Assembly (NCBI GenBank): GCA_905214225.1 | Contig: CAJMLL010000023.1 | Span: 1 to 37,775 of the forward strand | Length of the DNA: 37,775 nt | Reading direction: 5' to 3' | Source: an uncultured bacterium | Lineage (GTDB): Bacteria > Bacillota > Clostridia > Peptostreptococcales > Anaerovoracaceae | In this document: one piece after another, positions 7,701-15,893 of the stretch | Numbering within the stretch: position 1 is the stretch's first letter | How the letters are laid out: every line of letters begins with the position of its first letter | Made by a program: the position numbers and the translations under genes | The notes under the pieces: model-generated | Told to the model about the DNA's origin: nothing | Databases searched by the model: none | What the model saw: the letters and a program-made list of their open reading frames with translations, nothing else

Positions 7701-9367
7701 ATCTTCCGGGCGGAAAGGTCTACCCGTGGATTGCGAGAACCCGCTGCTCCACACCTGGTGTGTCCCTGATTTCTCCCCCGCCGCATCACGATATTTACTC
7801 CATTGAGGACCTTGCTGAGTTGATTTTTGACCTGAAAAACGCCAATCCAAAGGCCAGGATCGCCATCAAGCTGGTGTCTGAGGCCGGTGTCGGCACCATC
7901 GCAGCCGGCGTCGCAAAGGCCGGCGCCCAGGTTGTCCTGATTTCCGGATACGATGGCGGAACCGGCGCCGCGCCGATGACCTCCATTCACAACGCGGGCC
8001 TTCCGTGGGAACTGGGCGTCGCGGAAGCACATCAGACGCTGATTCAGAACGGCCTGCGGCAGCAGATCGTCATCGAAGCCGACGGAAAGCTCATGACCGG
8101 CCGCGACGTGGCCATCGCCTGCATGCTCGGCGCCGAGGAATTCGGTTTCGCGACTGCCCCGCTGGTTGCCATGGGATGCTGTATGATGCGTGTCTGCAGT
8201 CTGGACACCTGCCCATTCGGCATTGCCACACAGAATCCGAAGCTGAGAAAACGCTTCCGCGGGAAACCGGAACATGTCATCAACTTCATGTTCTTCGTCG
8301 CGGAGGAACTGCGGCAGCACATGGCGCGTCTGGGCATCCGGACGGTCGACGAACTCATCGGAAGGAGCGACCTTCTCAAGTTCAGAGACCATATGAACAC
8401 CCACCGCGCAGAGACCGTGGACATGAGCGCCGTCCTGCAGCACGACGCAGGAGCTGACTGCCACTTCAATCCGGAGTGCGTCCACGACTTCCACCTGGAG
8501 AAAACCGCAGACAGCCGCATCCTGATGAAGAAATTCGGGAAATCCCTGAATAAGAAGAGATCCGGCTCTCTGGATGTATCCGTGTCCTCCACCGACCGCT
8601 GTTTCGGAACGCTGTTCGGCTCCGAGATCAGCCGCCAATGCGGAAACGATCTGCCAGACGACAGCTACGTCATCAACTGCAGGGGCGGCGGCGGACAGTC
8701 CTTCGGTTCCTTCATTCCGAAGGGGCTCACCCTGCGCCTGGAGGGAGACTGCAACGACGGATTCGGCAAAGGCCTTTCCGGCGGAAAGCTGATCCTCTAT
8801 CCGCCGGAATCCGCAAGATACAACGCATCGGAAAACATCATCTGCGGAAACGTCGCCCTCTACGGCGCAACCAGCGGCTCCGCCTTTATCAGCGGAATTG
8901 CCGGTGAACGCTTCTGCGTCAGAAATTCCGGCGCAACCGCCGTTGTAGAAGGCGTCGGCGACCACGGATGTGAATACATGACAGGCGGACGGGTCGTCGT
9001 TCTGGGACCGACCGGAAAGAATTTCGCGGCCGGAATGTCCGGAGGCATCGCCTATGTCCTGGATGAGAGCCACAGCCTCTACCTGCGCCTGAACAAGGAC
9101 CAGGTCATGACCGATACTCTCACGGAAAAGCACGACATCGACGAGCTGAGAACACTGATCGAGCAGCACGTGGCCGCCACAGGCTCCGCAAAAGGAAAGA
9201 AGATTCTCGCCGCCTTCAAGTCCTACATTCCGTGCTTTAAGAAGATCATGCCGATCGATTACGACAAGATGCTGAAGACCATCGCTCACTTTGAAGAAAA
9301 AGGCCTGTCCAGAGATCAGGCAGAGCTGGAAGCCTTCGCCTGCATCCATCATAAGGAGGTTCGATAG
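4724..9367 (+). CDS. gltB: Glutamate synthase (NADPH) large subunit
   Basis: 1547 residues, the usual GltB length. The enzyme takes the amide nitrogen of glutamine and joins it to 2-oxoglutarate to give two glutamates. Domains in order: class II glutamine amidotransferase (from Cys55, in SFEHDSCGIGAI, to about 450), central linking domain (about 500-780), FMN-binding synthase barrel (about 850-1215, with GGKSNSGEGGENPSRYG and SGYDGGTGAAPMTS), and the GXGXG beta-helix (about 1280-1480). The 3Fe-4S cluster ligands are Cys1152, Cys1158 and Cys1163 with the family spacing. Mature GltB starts at the catalytic cysteine, so 54 residues would be removed; this propeptide is longer than the roughly 10-40 residues often seen and is polar and His/Gln-rich. 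AAGGAG lies 12 bases before ATG 4724, with another ATG directly after. It is cotranscribed with gltD, whose ribosome-binding site lies inside the end of this gene. Confidence 0.97.
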   Translation: MMQYHQNNQIDNHLSSGPGADVRDSHHQDGKASGQMDQGRFQSRLYDPSFEHDSCGIGAIVNIHGEKTSKTVDDALKIVEKLEHRAGKDASGKTGDGVGIQLQIPHLLMKKAAEEEGFYLGQERDYGVGMLFLPQNDLKRAQAMKMLEIIVDKEGMDFLGWRKVPVNPSVLGDRARSCMPVIMQCFVKRPPDVKRGLDFDRKLYVVRRVFEHSNNNTYIPSFSSRTIVYKGMFLVSQLRKFYPDLTDPDCRSAIALVHSRFSTNTNPSWERAHPYRYIMHNGEINTIRGNIDRMLAREETMHSSVLSDTDMDKILPVIDPDGSDSAMLDNTLEFLMMNGIDLPQAVMMTLPEPWANERKISRSKRDFYHYYATMMEPWDGPAAVVFSDGDSVGAVLDRNGLRPCRWYLTNDDTLILSSEVGVLDIPEEKIVKKSRLKPGRMLLVDTLKQKIIEDEDLKSYYAHRKPYGEWLDANLIYLKDLPIPNRKIEKSPQKLRDRLYKAFGYTYEEVTACMLPMAENGAEPTTAMGVDTPLAVLSEKHQPLFNYFKQLFAQVTNPPIDAIREEIITDTTVYVGTDGNLLEEEPENCRKLQIHNPILTSMDLMKIRYIDQPGFHVATIPILYYKGSPLKNALDRLFVDSDRAYRNGANILILSDRGVDENHAAIPSLLAVSALQHYLVRTKKSTTVSIILESAEPRTIHHFATLLGYGAQAVNPYLAHECIEEMVSLGLLDKEPSAAINDYNDAVLHGIVKIASKMGISTIQSYMGAQIFECVGINHEVIDEYFTNTTSRVEGIGLQEIEECVEWNHNQAFDPLGLGFDSRLNSLGDHRLRSGPDKEDHMYNPRTILLLQKACQDNDEEAFHEYSRLVDYAKKPHTLRGLLEFRYDPDGGIPLDEVEPASEIVKRFKTGAMSYGSISEEAHECMAEAMNRIGGKSNSGEGGENPSRYGTTKNSAIKQVASGRFGVTSDYLISAREIQIKMAQGAKPGEGGNLPGGKVYPWIARTRCSTPGVSLISPPPHHDIYSIEDLAELIFDLKNANPKARIAIKLVSEAGVGTIAAGVAKAGAQVVLISGYDGGTGAAPMTSIHNAGLPWELGVAEAHQTLIQNGLRQQIVIEADGKLMTGRDVAIACMLGAEEFGFATAPLVAMGCCMMRVCSLDTCPFGIATQNPKLRKRFRGKPEHVINFMFFVAEELRQHMARLGIRTVDELIGRSDLLKFRDHMNTHRAETVDMSAVLQHDAGADCHFNPECVHDFHLEKTADSRILMKKFGKSLNKKRSGSLDVSVSSTDRCFGTLFGSEISRQCGNDLPDDSYVINCRGGGGQSFGSFIPKGLTLRLEGDCNDGFGKGLSGGKLILYPPESARYNASENIICGNVALYGATSGSAFISGIAGERFCVRNSGATAVVEGVGDHGCEYMTGGRVVVLGPTGKNFAAGMSGGIAYVLDESHSLYLRLNKDQVMTDTLTEKHDIDELRTLIEQHVAATGSAKGKKILAAFKSYIPCFKKIMPIDYDKMLKTIAHFEEKGLSRDQAELEAFACIHHKEVR

Positions 9368-9369
9368 AT

Positions 9370-10866
9370 ATGGGAAAACCGACAGGATTTATGGAATATA
9401 ACCGGGAGGAAAACTCTGTCCGTCCTCCTGAAGAACGCGTCCGGGACTGGCAGGAATTTCACCTGCCCCTGTCCCGGGAAGACCGGATGCGTCAGGGCGC
9501 ACGCTGCATGAACTGCGGCACGCCCTTCTGTCAGACTGGCATGATCTGGGAAGGAAAACTCTTTGGCTGCCCGCTTCACAACCTCATTCCGGAATGGAAC
9601 GACATGGTCTGTCAGGGCAACCTGACCCATGCCCTCTCCCGCCTCCTGAAAACCAATAATTTCCCGGAGTTTACCGGAAGAGTCTGCCCGGCTCCCTGCG
9701 AACACGCCTGCCTCTGCGGACAGAACGACCAGCCGGTCACCATCCGTGAAAACGAACTGTACATCATCGAGCAGGCTTTCCGGAACGGAAAAATCAAGCC
9801 ACACATTCCTCTTCAGCGCTCCGGAAAGACCGTTGCAGTCATCGGATCAGGTCCTTCCGGCCTGGCCGCAGCCGACCAGCTGAATCATCGCGGACACAGT
9901 GTGACGGTGTTTGAGCGGGAACGCCACCCTGGAGGCCTCCTGACCTACGGCATTCCGAGCATGAAGCTGGAGAAAGACATCGTCTTCAGAAGAATCCGCC
10001 TCATGGAGCAGGAAGGCGTGGTCTTCCGGACCGGCTGCGACTGCGCAGACACCGCCTCCGCCGCCCGCATTCTCGAGGAATACGATGCCGTCATCCTCTG
10101 CTGCGGCGCTGAAGAAGCAAGACGTCTGCCCCTTGACGACGGTAGCGTTTCCGGCATCTGCACCGGAACAGAATTTCTGAAGGCCTCCGCAGAGGCGCAG
10201 CTCCGCCGCGTAGATCCATCTTCTGACATAAATTACCCGGGCAAGGGGTCTTCCCTGCCGGCGGCTTTCCCGACTTCTGACATCATTGCCGCAGAAACCC
10301 CGGAATCCTCTTCCGGCCGCGCGCGCAATCTCAATGCAGAAGGAAGAAATGTCATCATCGTCGGAAGCGGAGACACCGCGAGCGACTGCGCGGCAGCTGC
10401 CCTGAGGCAGGGTGCATCTTCCATCGTCCAGCTCGTCAGAAAGCCGAAAGACCATTACACAGACAAAAACGGAAAGCTTCCGATGGATTATGCCCACGAA
10501 GAATTACAGGCGGTTACAGGAGCGGATATCCGCCGCTTCTCTGTTCAGACAGAATCCGTAGAAACAGATTCCGACCACCATCTGACTGCCGTAAAGACGA
10601 CAGCCGGAGACACTCTGGAATGCTCCCTTCTGATCTGCGCCATGGGATTTACTGGCTGCAGAGAAGACATCTGCAGCGCCTTCCACGTGGACCGTGACCG
10701 CACCGTCAGCACCGAGGAAGATGCCCATGCGTCCTCTGTCGAAAAGGTCTTCACTGCAGGCGATATGCGGACAGGGGCGTCACTTGTCGTCTCTGCCATT
10801 GCGGACGGCCGCGCGGCAGCTGCGGAAGCAGACCGCTATCTTCTGGGCTACACGAATCTGATTTAG
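9370..10866 (+). CDS. gltD: Glutamate synthase (NADPH) small subunit
   Basis: 498 residues. GltD oxidises NADPH at its FAD and passes electrons through two 4Fe-4S clusters to GltB. The N-terminal cluster region has Cys46, 49, 54 and 67, then Cys106, 110, 114 and 116 (CPAPCEHACLCG). The FAD-binding fold starts with GSGPSG (159-164), the NADPH-binding fold with VIIVGSGDTASDCAA, and the C-terminal GDMRTGASLVVSAIADGR block closes the FAD site. Between the two dinucleotide folds there is an extra polar stretch rich in Ser, Pro and Ala (around residues 275-320) that looks like a loop insertion. The start is ATG 9370, with AAGGAGGT nine bases upstream. Only two bases separate the gltB stop from this start, so translation is probably coupled. 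Confidence 0.96.
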   Translation: MGKPTGFMEYNREENSVRPPEERVRDWQEFHLPLSREDRMRQGARCMNCGTPFCQTGMIWEGKLFGCPLHNLIPEWNDMVCQGNLTHALSRLLKTNNFPEFTGRVCPAPCEHACLCGQNDQPVTIRENELYIIEQAFRNGKIKPHIPLQRSGKTVAVIGSGPSGLAAADQLNHRGHSVTVFERERHPGGLLTYGIPSMKLEKDIVFRRIRLMEQEGVVFRTGCDCADTASAARILEEYDAVILCCGAEEARRLPLDDGSVSGICTGTEFLKASAEAQLRRVDPSSDINYPGKGSSLPAAFPTSDIIAAETPESSSGRARNLNAEGRNVIIVGSGDTASDCAAAALRQGASSIVQLVRKPKDHYTDKNGKLPMDYAHEELQAVTGADIRRFSVQTESVETDSDHHLTAVKTTAGDTLECSLLICAMGFTGCREDICSAFHVDRDRTVSTEEDAHASSVEKVFTAGDMRTGASLVVSAIADGRAAAAEADRYLLGYTNLI

Positions 10867-11058
10867 CATTACTGTCTTTACAGAAAACGAGCCGCGTGTT
10901 AAACTTTTACCGATGGACGGTATTCCTCAAGGGAAACTGTACCGGCGTTGAAATGCGCACGAGATAAATTCAATAACATGATATGACTGATGCTCTGGAA
11001 CATTTTTAATGGATCTGATTCAGCACGCCATCCCGGGAAGCGCCGGGAGGTGTAGATT
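10867..11058. other. Intergenic before the pantothenate genes
   Basis: 192 bases with no gene. A possible weak promoter (TTGAAA at about 10949, then CAATAA 17 bases on) precedes panG. No clear terminator follows gltD, so read-through from gltBD into the pantothenate genes is possible. Confidence 0.3.
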
Positions 11059-12045
11059 ATGAAAACAGGAATCATCGGAGCCGGCAAGGTCGGCTTCACC
11101 ATCGGTAAATATTTCAGTACCCACGGTCTGCAGCTGTCCGGTTATTACAGCCGCACCGCGGAATCCTCGATTGAGGCAGCACATTTTACAGGCAGCAGAA
11201 GCTTTACAAATATCAACGAGCTTGCCCGGGAAAGTGACGTGCTGTTTCTGACGGTCCCGGACGGGAAAATCACTTCTGTTTATCAGCAGATTGACCCCGC
11301 CCTGCTCCAGGGAAAACTGATCGGTCATACAAGCGGAGCGCTTTCCTCAGAAGAAGCGTTTCCTGACATTGAAGATACAGGGGCTTATGCCTTTTCCGTT
11401 CATCCGATGTCTGCAGTAAGCGATCGTTATCACGCTTACGTGCAGATGCCGGATGTTTTTTTTGCCATTGAAGGTGCAGACCAGGCTCTGGAAGTTCTGA
11501 TTCCCGGGCTTGAAGGAATCGGCCTTCATCTGCAGAAAATCGACCCGAAGGCAAAAGTCCGCTACCACTGCGCAGCCGCCATCGCCAGCAATCTCGTAAA
11601 CGCACTCCTTCTGACGAGCATCGACCTTCTCAGAAGCTGCGGCTTTACGGAAGAACGCGCGCGTGCCGCTCTGACTCCACTGGTTACGCTGAACGTGAAG
11701 AATGCCCTGAAAAACGGTGTTCCCGCCAGCCTCACCGGACCTGTAGAGCGTGCCGATGAAGAAACCATCAGAAGACATCTCAGCTGCCTTGAAGGCAAAG
11801 AAAAACAGGTCTACTGCCTGCTTTCCGAGATCCTGATTCCTGCCGCGCAGGAGAAACATCCTGACAGAAATTACCAGTCCATCAAAACACTTCTGCAGAA
11901 AGCGCTTTCCGGTATACCGGAGACGCCGGCCATGCAGGATATCCGTTCAGGTGCACAGAGCGGGCCAGACGCAGAGGAAGGAAATCCTCTTGCCGGCTCT
12001 GTTTTGTCAAAAAGCACTACACAAGGAAAGGATGGGCTGAAATGA
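11059..12045 (+). CDS. panG: PanG-type ketopantoate reductase (Rossmann-like and DUF2520 protein)
   Basis: 328 residues. The N-terminus is a Rossmann fold with the dinucleotide motif GIIGAGKVGFTIGKYF (residues 4-19). DVLFLTVPDGKI follows, then SGALSSEEAF and VHPMSAVS, and the C-terminal half is helical like DUF2520. This is the architecture of PanG, an alternative NADPH-dependent ketopantoate reductase described in Francisella with homologues in Enterococcus and Clostridioides; I rely on memory for that link. The position directly before panB supports it: PanB makes ketopantoate, and no panE is present here. GGGAGGTG lies seven bases before ATG 11059. The last four bases overlap panB as ATGA, a sign of translational coupling. 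The final 40 or so residues are polar and look disordered. The alternative is an uncharacterised oxidoreductase of the same fold. Confidence 0.78.
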   Translation: MKTGIIGAGKVGFTIGKYFSTHGLQLSGYYSRTAESSIEAAHFTGSRSFTNINELARESDVLFLTVPDGKITSVYQQIDPALLQGKLIGHTSGALSSEEAFPDIEDTGAYAFSVHPMSAVSDRYHAYVQMPDVFFAIEGADQALEVLIPGLEGIGLHLQKIDPKAKVRYHCAAAIASNLVNALLLTSIDLLRSCGFTEERARAALTPLVTLNVKNALKNGVPASLTGPVERADEETIRRHLSCLEGKEKQVYCLLSEILIPAAQEKHPDRNYQSIKTLLQKALSGIPETPAMQDIRSGAQSGPDAEEGNPLAGSVLSKSTTQGKDGLK

Positions 12046-12881
12046 AAAATACAACCGCGACATTTCAAAAGATGAAAGAAAAGCACGAGAAGATTTCCAT
12101 GCTGACCTGTTACGACTACTCGACGGCAAAACTGATGGAAGCCGCCGGAATCAACGGCATTCTGGTTGGCGATTCTCTCGGAAACGTCATGCAGGGCTAT
12201 GAGGACACCCTTCCGGTAACGATGGAAGAGTCGATCATCTACGGCCGCTCGGTAGCAAGAGCCACCCACGACACCATGGTGGTCATGGACATGCCGTTTA
12301 TGTCCTATCAGGTCTCTGTCGAGCAGGCACTGACCAATGCCGGAAGACTCATGAAGGAAGCACATGGAAACGCCGTCAAACTGGAAGGAGGCGCCGCAGT
12401 CTGCCCGCAGATCAAGGCTATGACCAGCGTGGGAATTCCGGTTATGGCGCATCTGGGCATGACGCCGCAGTCGGTCAACGCCTTCGGCGGAAACAAGGTA
12501 CAGGGAAAAACCGCCGATGCCGCAAAGCGCATGCTGGACGATGCGTATAAGATTCAGGAAGCCGGCGCCTTTGCCGTTGTACTGGAATGCGTTCCTGCCC
12601 CGCTCGCCGCGCTGATCACAGAGAAGCTGACCATCCCGACGATCGGAATCGGAGCCGGAAATGAAACGGACGGACAGATCCTCGTCTATCAGGACATGCT
12701 GGGAATGTTCAGCGACTACGTCCCAAAATTCGTAAAGAAGTTCGCCAATCTCGGCCGCGAAATGACGGACGCCTTCACCCAGTACGACAGGGAGGTCAAG
12801 AGCACGGCATTCCCGGACAAGGACCACGAGTTCCATAAGATGAGCAATCCTGAGGTTCTGGATGAATTAAAGGATCTCTAA
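12042..12881 (+). CDS. panB: 3-methyl-2-oxobutanoate hydroxymethyltransferase
   Basis: 279 residues, standard for PanB. It transfers a hydroxymethyl group from methylene-tetrahydrofolate to 2-oxoisovalerate, giving ketopantoate. Family blocks are complete: MLTCYDYSTAKLMEAAGI, VGDSLGNVMQGYEDTLPVTM with the metal-binding aspartate, VKLEGG, HLGMTPQSVNAFGG and the late ECVPAPLAALITEKL and PTIGIGAG segments. It forms a TIM barrel and acts in the cytoplasm. The start overlaps the panG stop by four bases, with AAGGATGGG upstream. A gap of 216 bases separates it from panC. Confidence 0.96.
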   Translation: MKNTTATFQKMKEKHEKISMLTCYDYSTAKLMEAAGINGILVGDSLGNVMQGYEDTLPVTMEESIIYGRSVARATHDTMVVMDMPFMSYQVSVEQALTNAGRLMKEAHGNAVKLEGGAAVCPQIKAMTSVGIPVMAHLGMTPQSVNAFGGNKVQGKTADAAKRMLDDAYKIQEAGAFAVVLECVPAPLAALITEKLTIPTIGIGAGNETDGQILVYQDMLGMFSDYVPKFVKKFANLGREMTDAFTQYDREVKSTAFPDKDHEFHKMSNPEVLDELKDL

Positions 12882-12889
12882 AAAGGATT

Positions 12890-12952
12890 ATGCAGCCGGC
12901 AGAAGATGTTCTAGTCTGGTCCATCTGGACGAAAAGGATTTAACCGGCTGCA
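12890..12952 (+). promoter_or_regulatory. Inverted repeat enclosing a 17-codon frame between panB and panC
   Basis: TGCAGCCGG (12891-12899) pairs perfectly with CCGGCTGCA (12944-12952). A small inner stem GTCC-ATCT-GGAC lies at 12919-12930. A short frame, MQPAEDVLVWSIWTKRI, starts at ATG 12890 and ends at TAA 12941-12943, directly before the right arm. A close AAAAGG precedes it. It could be a leader peptide or simply an RNA hairpin that stabilises or insulates the panB message. No T tract follows, so it is not a typical terminator. The rest of 12953-13097 shows no gene. Confidence 0.35.
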
Positions 12953-13097
12953 GGTTTATGAAACAGGGATGCCGGCAGTGCAGAGGTTCACTGGCGCGTA
13001 AGGCTTTTGTCCTGACGCAGAGGACGGGCATCTCAAGCGGATTCAGAGAAATAATACTGCGTAAGCAGAAAAACAAAATATCAGAGGAGAAAGAATC

Positions 13098-13967
13098 ATG
13101 AAAATTGCAAAGACGATTGAAGAAGTACGGGAGCAGATTGCGGAGTGGAAGGCTGAAGGACTGACGATCGGCCTCTGCCCGACGATGGGATTTCTGCACG
13201 AGGGCCACGCATCGCTGATGGATGCGTCGGTAAAGCGCTGTGATAAGACGGTTGCGTCTGTGTTCGTCAACCCGATTCAGTTCGGTCCGACGGAGGATCT
13301 GGCTGACTATCCGCGTGATTTCAAGCACGACTGCGACCTTCTGGAGAAGCACGGCGTTGACATGGTTTTCCATCCAGACCCGTCTGAGATGTATTTCGAT
13401 GATTTCTGCACTTATGTTGACATCGACGTACTTTCCAAGACACTCTGCGGAAAGACCCGCCCGATTCACTTCCGCGGTGTCTGCACCGTAATAACCAAGC
13501 TGCTTCACATCGTTGAGCCGGACTGCATCTTCTTCGGTCAGAAAGATGCCCAGCAGCTGGCCATCATCAGAAGAATGGTCAGAGACCTGAACTTCAGCGT
13601 TGAAGTCATCGGCTGCCCGATTGTCAGAGAAGCTGACGGCCTCGCCAAGAGTTCCCGCAACACCTACCTCAGCCCAGAGGCAAGAAAAGCCGCTGTCATT
13701 CTCTCCAGAGCCGTCCGCCTCGGTCAGGACCTGGTAGAAAAGGGTGAATACAGAAGCTCGCAGCTGACAGACGCCATGAAAAAGAAGCTCGCTGAAGAGC
13801 CGATGGCTGATCCGGAGTACGTGGAGGTCGTCAACGGCGAGAACATGCAGCCGGTTGAAACCTTCAAGAAGGGCGATCTGGTCGCTATGGCCGTAAGAAT
13901 CGACGGAACGCGCCTGATCGACAATTTCACCGTCGGTGATCCGAAGATCACTTACACAGAGGACTAG
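13098..13967 (+). CDS. panC: Pantothenate synthetase (pantoate-beta-alanine ligase)
   Basis: 289 residues, standard length. It condenses pantoate and beta-alanine using ATP, the last step to pantothenate. Nucleotidyltransferase-fold motifs are all present: PTMGFLHEGHASLM with the HxGH-type ATP site, FVNPIQFGPTEDLADYPRDF for pantoate and beta-alanine, FGQKDAQQLAIIRRMVRDL, and KSSRNTYLSPEAR (the KMSKS-like loop). GAGGAGAAAG lies five bases before ATG 13098. No panD for beta-alanine follows; the next gene is on the other strand, so beta-alanine must come from a gene elsewhere or from outside. Its TAG stop overlaps the yigZ stop. Confidence 0.96.
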   Translation: MKIAKTIEEVREQIAEWKAEGLTIGLCPTMGFLHEGHASLMDASVKRCDKTVASVFVNPIQFGPTEDLADYPRDFKHDCDLLEKHGVDMVFHPDPSEMYFDDFCTYVDIDVLSKTLCGKTRPIHFRGVCTVITKLLHIVEPDCIFFGQKDAQQLAIIRRMVRDLNFSVEVIGCPIVREADGLAKSSRNTYLSPEARKAAVILSRAVRLGQDLVEKGEYRSSQLTDAMKKKLAEEPMADPEYVEVVNGENMQPVETFKKGDLVAMAVRIDGTRLIDNFTVGDPKITYTED

Positions 13968-14608
13968 AGCGATTCCGGGTCCAGCGGCAGCGCGAAAAGC
14001 TTATGCTCTTCCCTCAGAGGATGGATGCTGCCGTTTGTGAGCCCGGCCATGACCTGCAGGACATCCTCTCTGTCGGATTCTTCCAGATACAGATCAAAAC
14101 CGACTTTATCGGTGTACTGGATATTGCTGATTTCTGCCTTTCCGTCAAACGGGAAGGCGGAAATCCGGTTAAATGTGCTGTAGTCCGTCTCAAATGAGAT
14201 GGCAAGCTTATCCGTCATCGCAGCTGGCGAAGATGCGCGCAGGCCCGCTTTTGCGGCCTGTGTGTAGGCTCTGACCAGCCCGCCGGTTCCCAGCTTGATT
14301 CCGCCAAAATATCTGGTCACAACTATGACCAGGTTGGAAAAGCGTTCTTTTACCAGCATCTGCACGATCGGGGCGCCGGATGTTCCCTGCGGTTCACCAT
14401 CATCACTTCCCCACTGCAGCTGAAACTGATCGCCGATCACCATTGCCGGTACGTTATGCGTCGCGTTATAGTGTTTTTTTCTGATGCTGCGGATAAATTC
14501 CTCCGCCTCCTCCCGGCTTTCTGCTGGTGATGCGTAAGCGATAAACTTTGATTTCTGAATGACAATTTCATCACTTCCCTGCTCGGTAACCGTCCGGTAC
14601 TGTTCCAT
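13964..14608 (-). CDS. YigZ/IMPACT-family protein (UPF0029)
   Basis: 214 residues. The N-terminal domain (about 1-125) has the UPF0029/IMPACT signature: KSKFIAYASPAESREEAEEF, THNVPAMVIG, SDDGEPQGTSGAPI and VVTRYFGGIKLGTGGLVRAY. The C-terminal domain (about 140-210) is the ferredoxin-like DUF1949 fold. Eukaryotic IMPACT modulates the GCN2 stress kinase. The bacterial role is not settled, though binding to nucleic acid or ribosomes has been suggested. GGGGGAGA lies just before ATG 14608. The gene is convergent with panC and shares the palindrome CTAG (13964-13967) for both stops. It seems to be a single-gene unit. Confidence 0.9.
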   Translation of the reverse strand: MEQYRTVTEQGSDEIVIQKSKFIAYASPAESREEAEEFIRSIRKKHYNATHNVPAMVIGDQFQLQWGSDDGEPQGTSGAPIVQMLVKERFSNLVIVVTRYFGGIKLGTGGLVRAYTQAAKAGLRASSPAAMTDKLAISFETDYSTFNRISAFPFDGKAEISNIQYTDKVGFDLYLEESDREDVLQVMAGLTNGSIHPLREEHKLFALPLDPESL

Positions 14609-15050
14609 CCATTCTCCCCCTTAGTTATTTTTCTTTCCTGCTTCTCTGCTGTTTTCCGTTTTTTTCCGAAAATATTCCGATATTTAAGGCTGCAGTACTT
14701 CCCCGCAGGCCTTTTTCATGACTCCTTAATGATCATAACACAGCTTTTCGGATCTGCCTGAAGAAAAACCCGACAAAAAACAAAAGAAAGCAGAAGATGA
14801 AAGGAAAACCCGTCATCTTCCGCCGAAAACACTTTGCAGAAATCTGCTCCCGCAAAGGCAGATCCGGTACTGCATCTTCTTGCCATGATCATACAACACC
14901 TTATTCTTACTGAATCCCTCTCGCCGGTCCTGTGCAGGAAGGCACAGGACATACAGAGGAATATCATTATCTATTCTTTCCTAACTGTATTCGTTTACCA
15001 TGGACTATGCCCATGATGAATTATTACAGGCCAAGCCCTGCAGACGCGGA
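14609..15050. other. 442-base gap between codY and yigZ; no gene seen
   Basis: No open frame here has both a ribosome-binding site and a recognisable product. Visible structure: inverted repeat AAATAT-TCCG-ATATTT (14670-14685), near the expected yigZ promoter region; and a perfect 9-base-pair hairpin GTCCTGTGC-N6-GCACAGGAC (14927-14950), about 100 bases after the codY stop in its direction of transcription. The hairpin may end or stabilise the codY mRNA, although no T tract follows. Confidence 0.4.
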
Positions 15051-15824
15051 TTAGATATCGATTTTTGCGATCTGGTCACGCAGGAAATTGTTTGTAATCT
15101 TGATTCTTGTTCCCTTCATGCCCAGAGATCTGGATTCGATAACTCCGGCACTCTCCAGCTTGCGGAGTGCATTGACGATTACGGAACGGGTGATGTTGAA
15201 CTTATCTGCTACCTTGCTGGCAACCAGGAGTCCCTCGTTTCCTTCAAGCTCTCCAAAAATCTTAACGACTGCATCAAGCTCAGAGTAGGACAGTGTCTCA
15301 AGAGCCATGTCAACAGCGTTCTTTTCTCTGCTGTCTGCCTCTTCTTCAAGCGCAATGCTTCTGGAAACTTCCAGTCCTACAACGGTTGCGCCATACTCTG
15401 TAATGGCAATATCTTCCTCATCGTAAGGCTCGTTCTCACGAAGCAGAACAACTGTAGCAACACGGTTTCCGCCGAAGATTACCGGAACGATGATATGATA
15501 GTATTCATACTTATTATAGTCATCTCCGATGATCTTGGTAATGTCATCTCCTGTGACGTTTTCTCTGGTTGTTGTGATTTTCAGGAGACGGGAATTGATT
15601 TCCGGCTTCAGCACCTCCGCACCAGATTCATCTTTGGTGACGAGAGTATCAGCTTCACTGCTTCTGGAAGCCAGGATCTTTCCTCTCTTGCTCATAACCA
15701 GAACTTCGGACTCCAGCATTTCTCCGATGGAATCGCACAGCTCATCAAAAGCTACGTAACCGGTTGTGCTCTCTGACAGCATTCTGTTTAGCTCTCGGAT
15801 TCTCGACAATAATCTCTTACTCAT
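15051..15824 (-). CDS. codY: GTP- and branched-chain amino acid-sensing global repressor CodY
   Basis: 257 residues (typical 255-260). CodY represses amino acid uptake, biosynthesis and stationary-phase genes when GTP and Ile/Leu/Val are plentiful. The N-terminal GAF sensor domain covers about 1-155 (LLSRIRELNRMLSES at the start), followed by a linker helix. The winged helix-turn-helix is about 200-245, with the highly conserved TRSVIVNALRKLESAGVIES and SLGMKGT. The start is taken at ATG 15824 (MSKRLL), which matches the family N-terminus; the ribosome-binding site AAAGG is weak and 11 bases away. It is the last gene of the topA-hslV-hslU-codY series, as in many Firmicutes. A strong hairpin lies between hslU and codY. 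Confidence 0.97.
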   Translation of the reverse strand: MSKRLLSRIRELNRMLSESTTGYVAFDELCDSIGEMLESEVLVMSKRGKILASRSSEADTLVTKDESGAEVLKPEINSRLLKITTTRENVTGDDITKIIGDDYNKYEYYHIIVPVIFGGNRVATVVLLRENEPYDEEDIAITEYGATVVGLEVSRSIALEEEADSREKNAVDMALETLSYSELDAVVKIFGELEGNEGLLVASKVADKFNITRSVIVNALRKLESAGVIESRSLGMKGTRIKITNNFLRDQIAKIDI

Positions 15825-15893
15825 AGTTTCATCAGCCTTTCTCTTACCACACACACAATTAGATAAAATGATTCTTTATATAAAAACACTGCT

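Noticed and set aside
14660..14674. CodY-like box upstream of yigZ
   Set aside because: Only 11 of 15 positions match and the central W is C; this is near what AT-rich DNA gives by chance.
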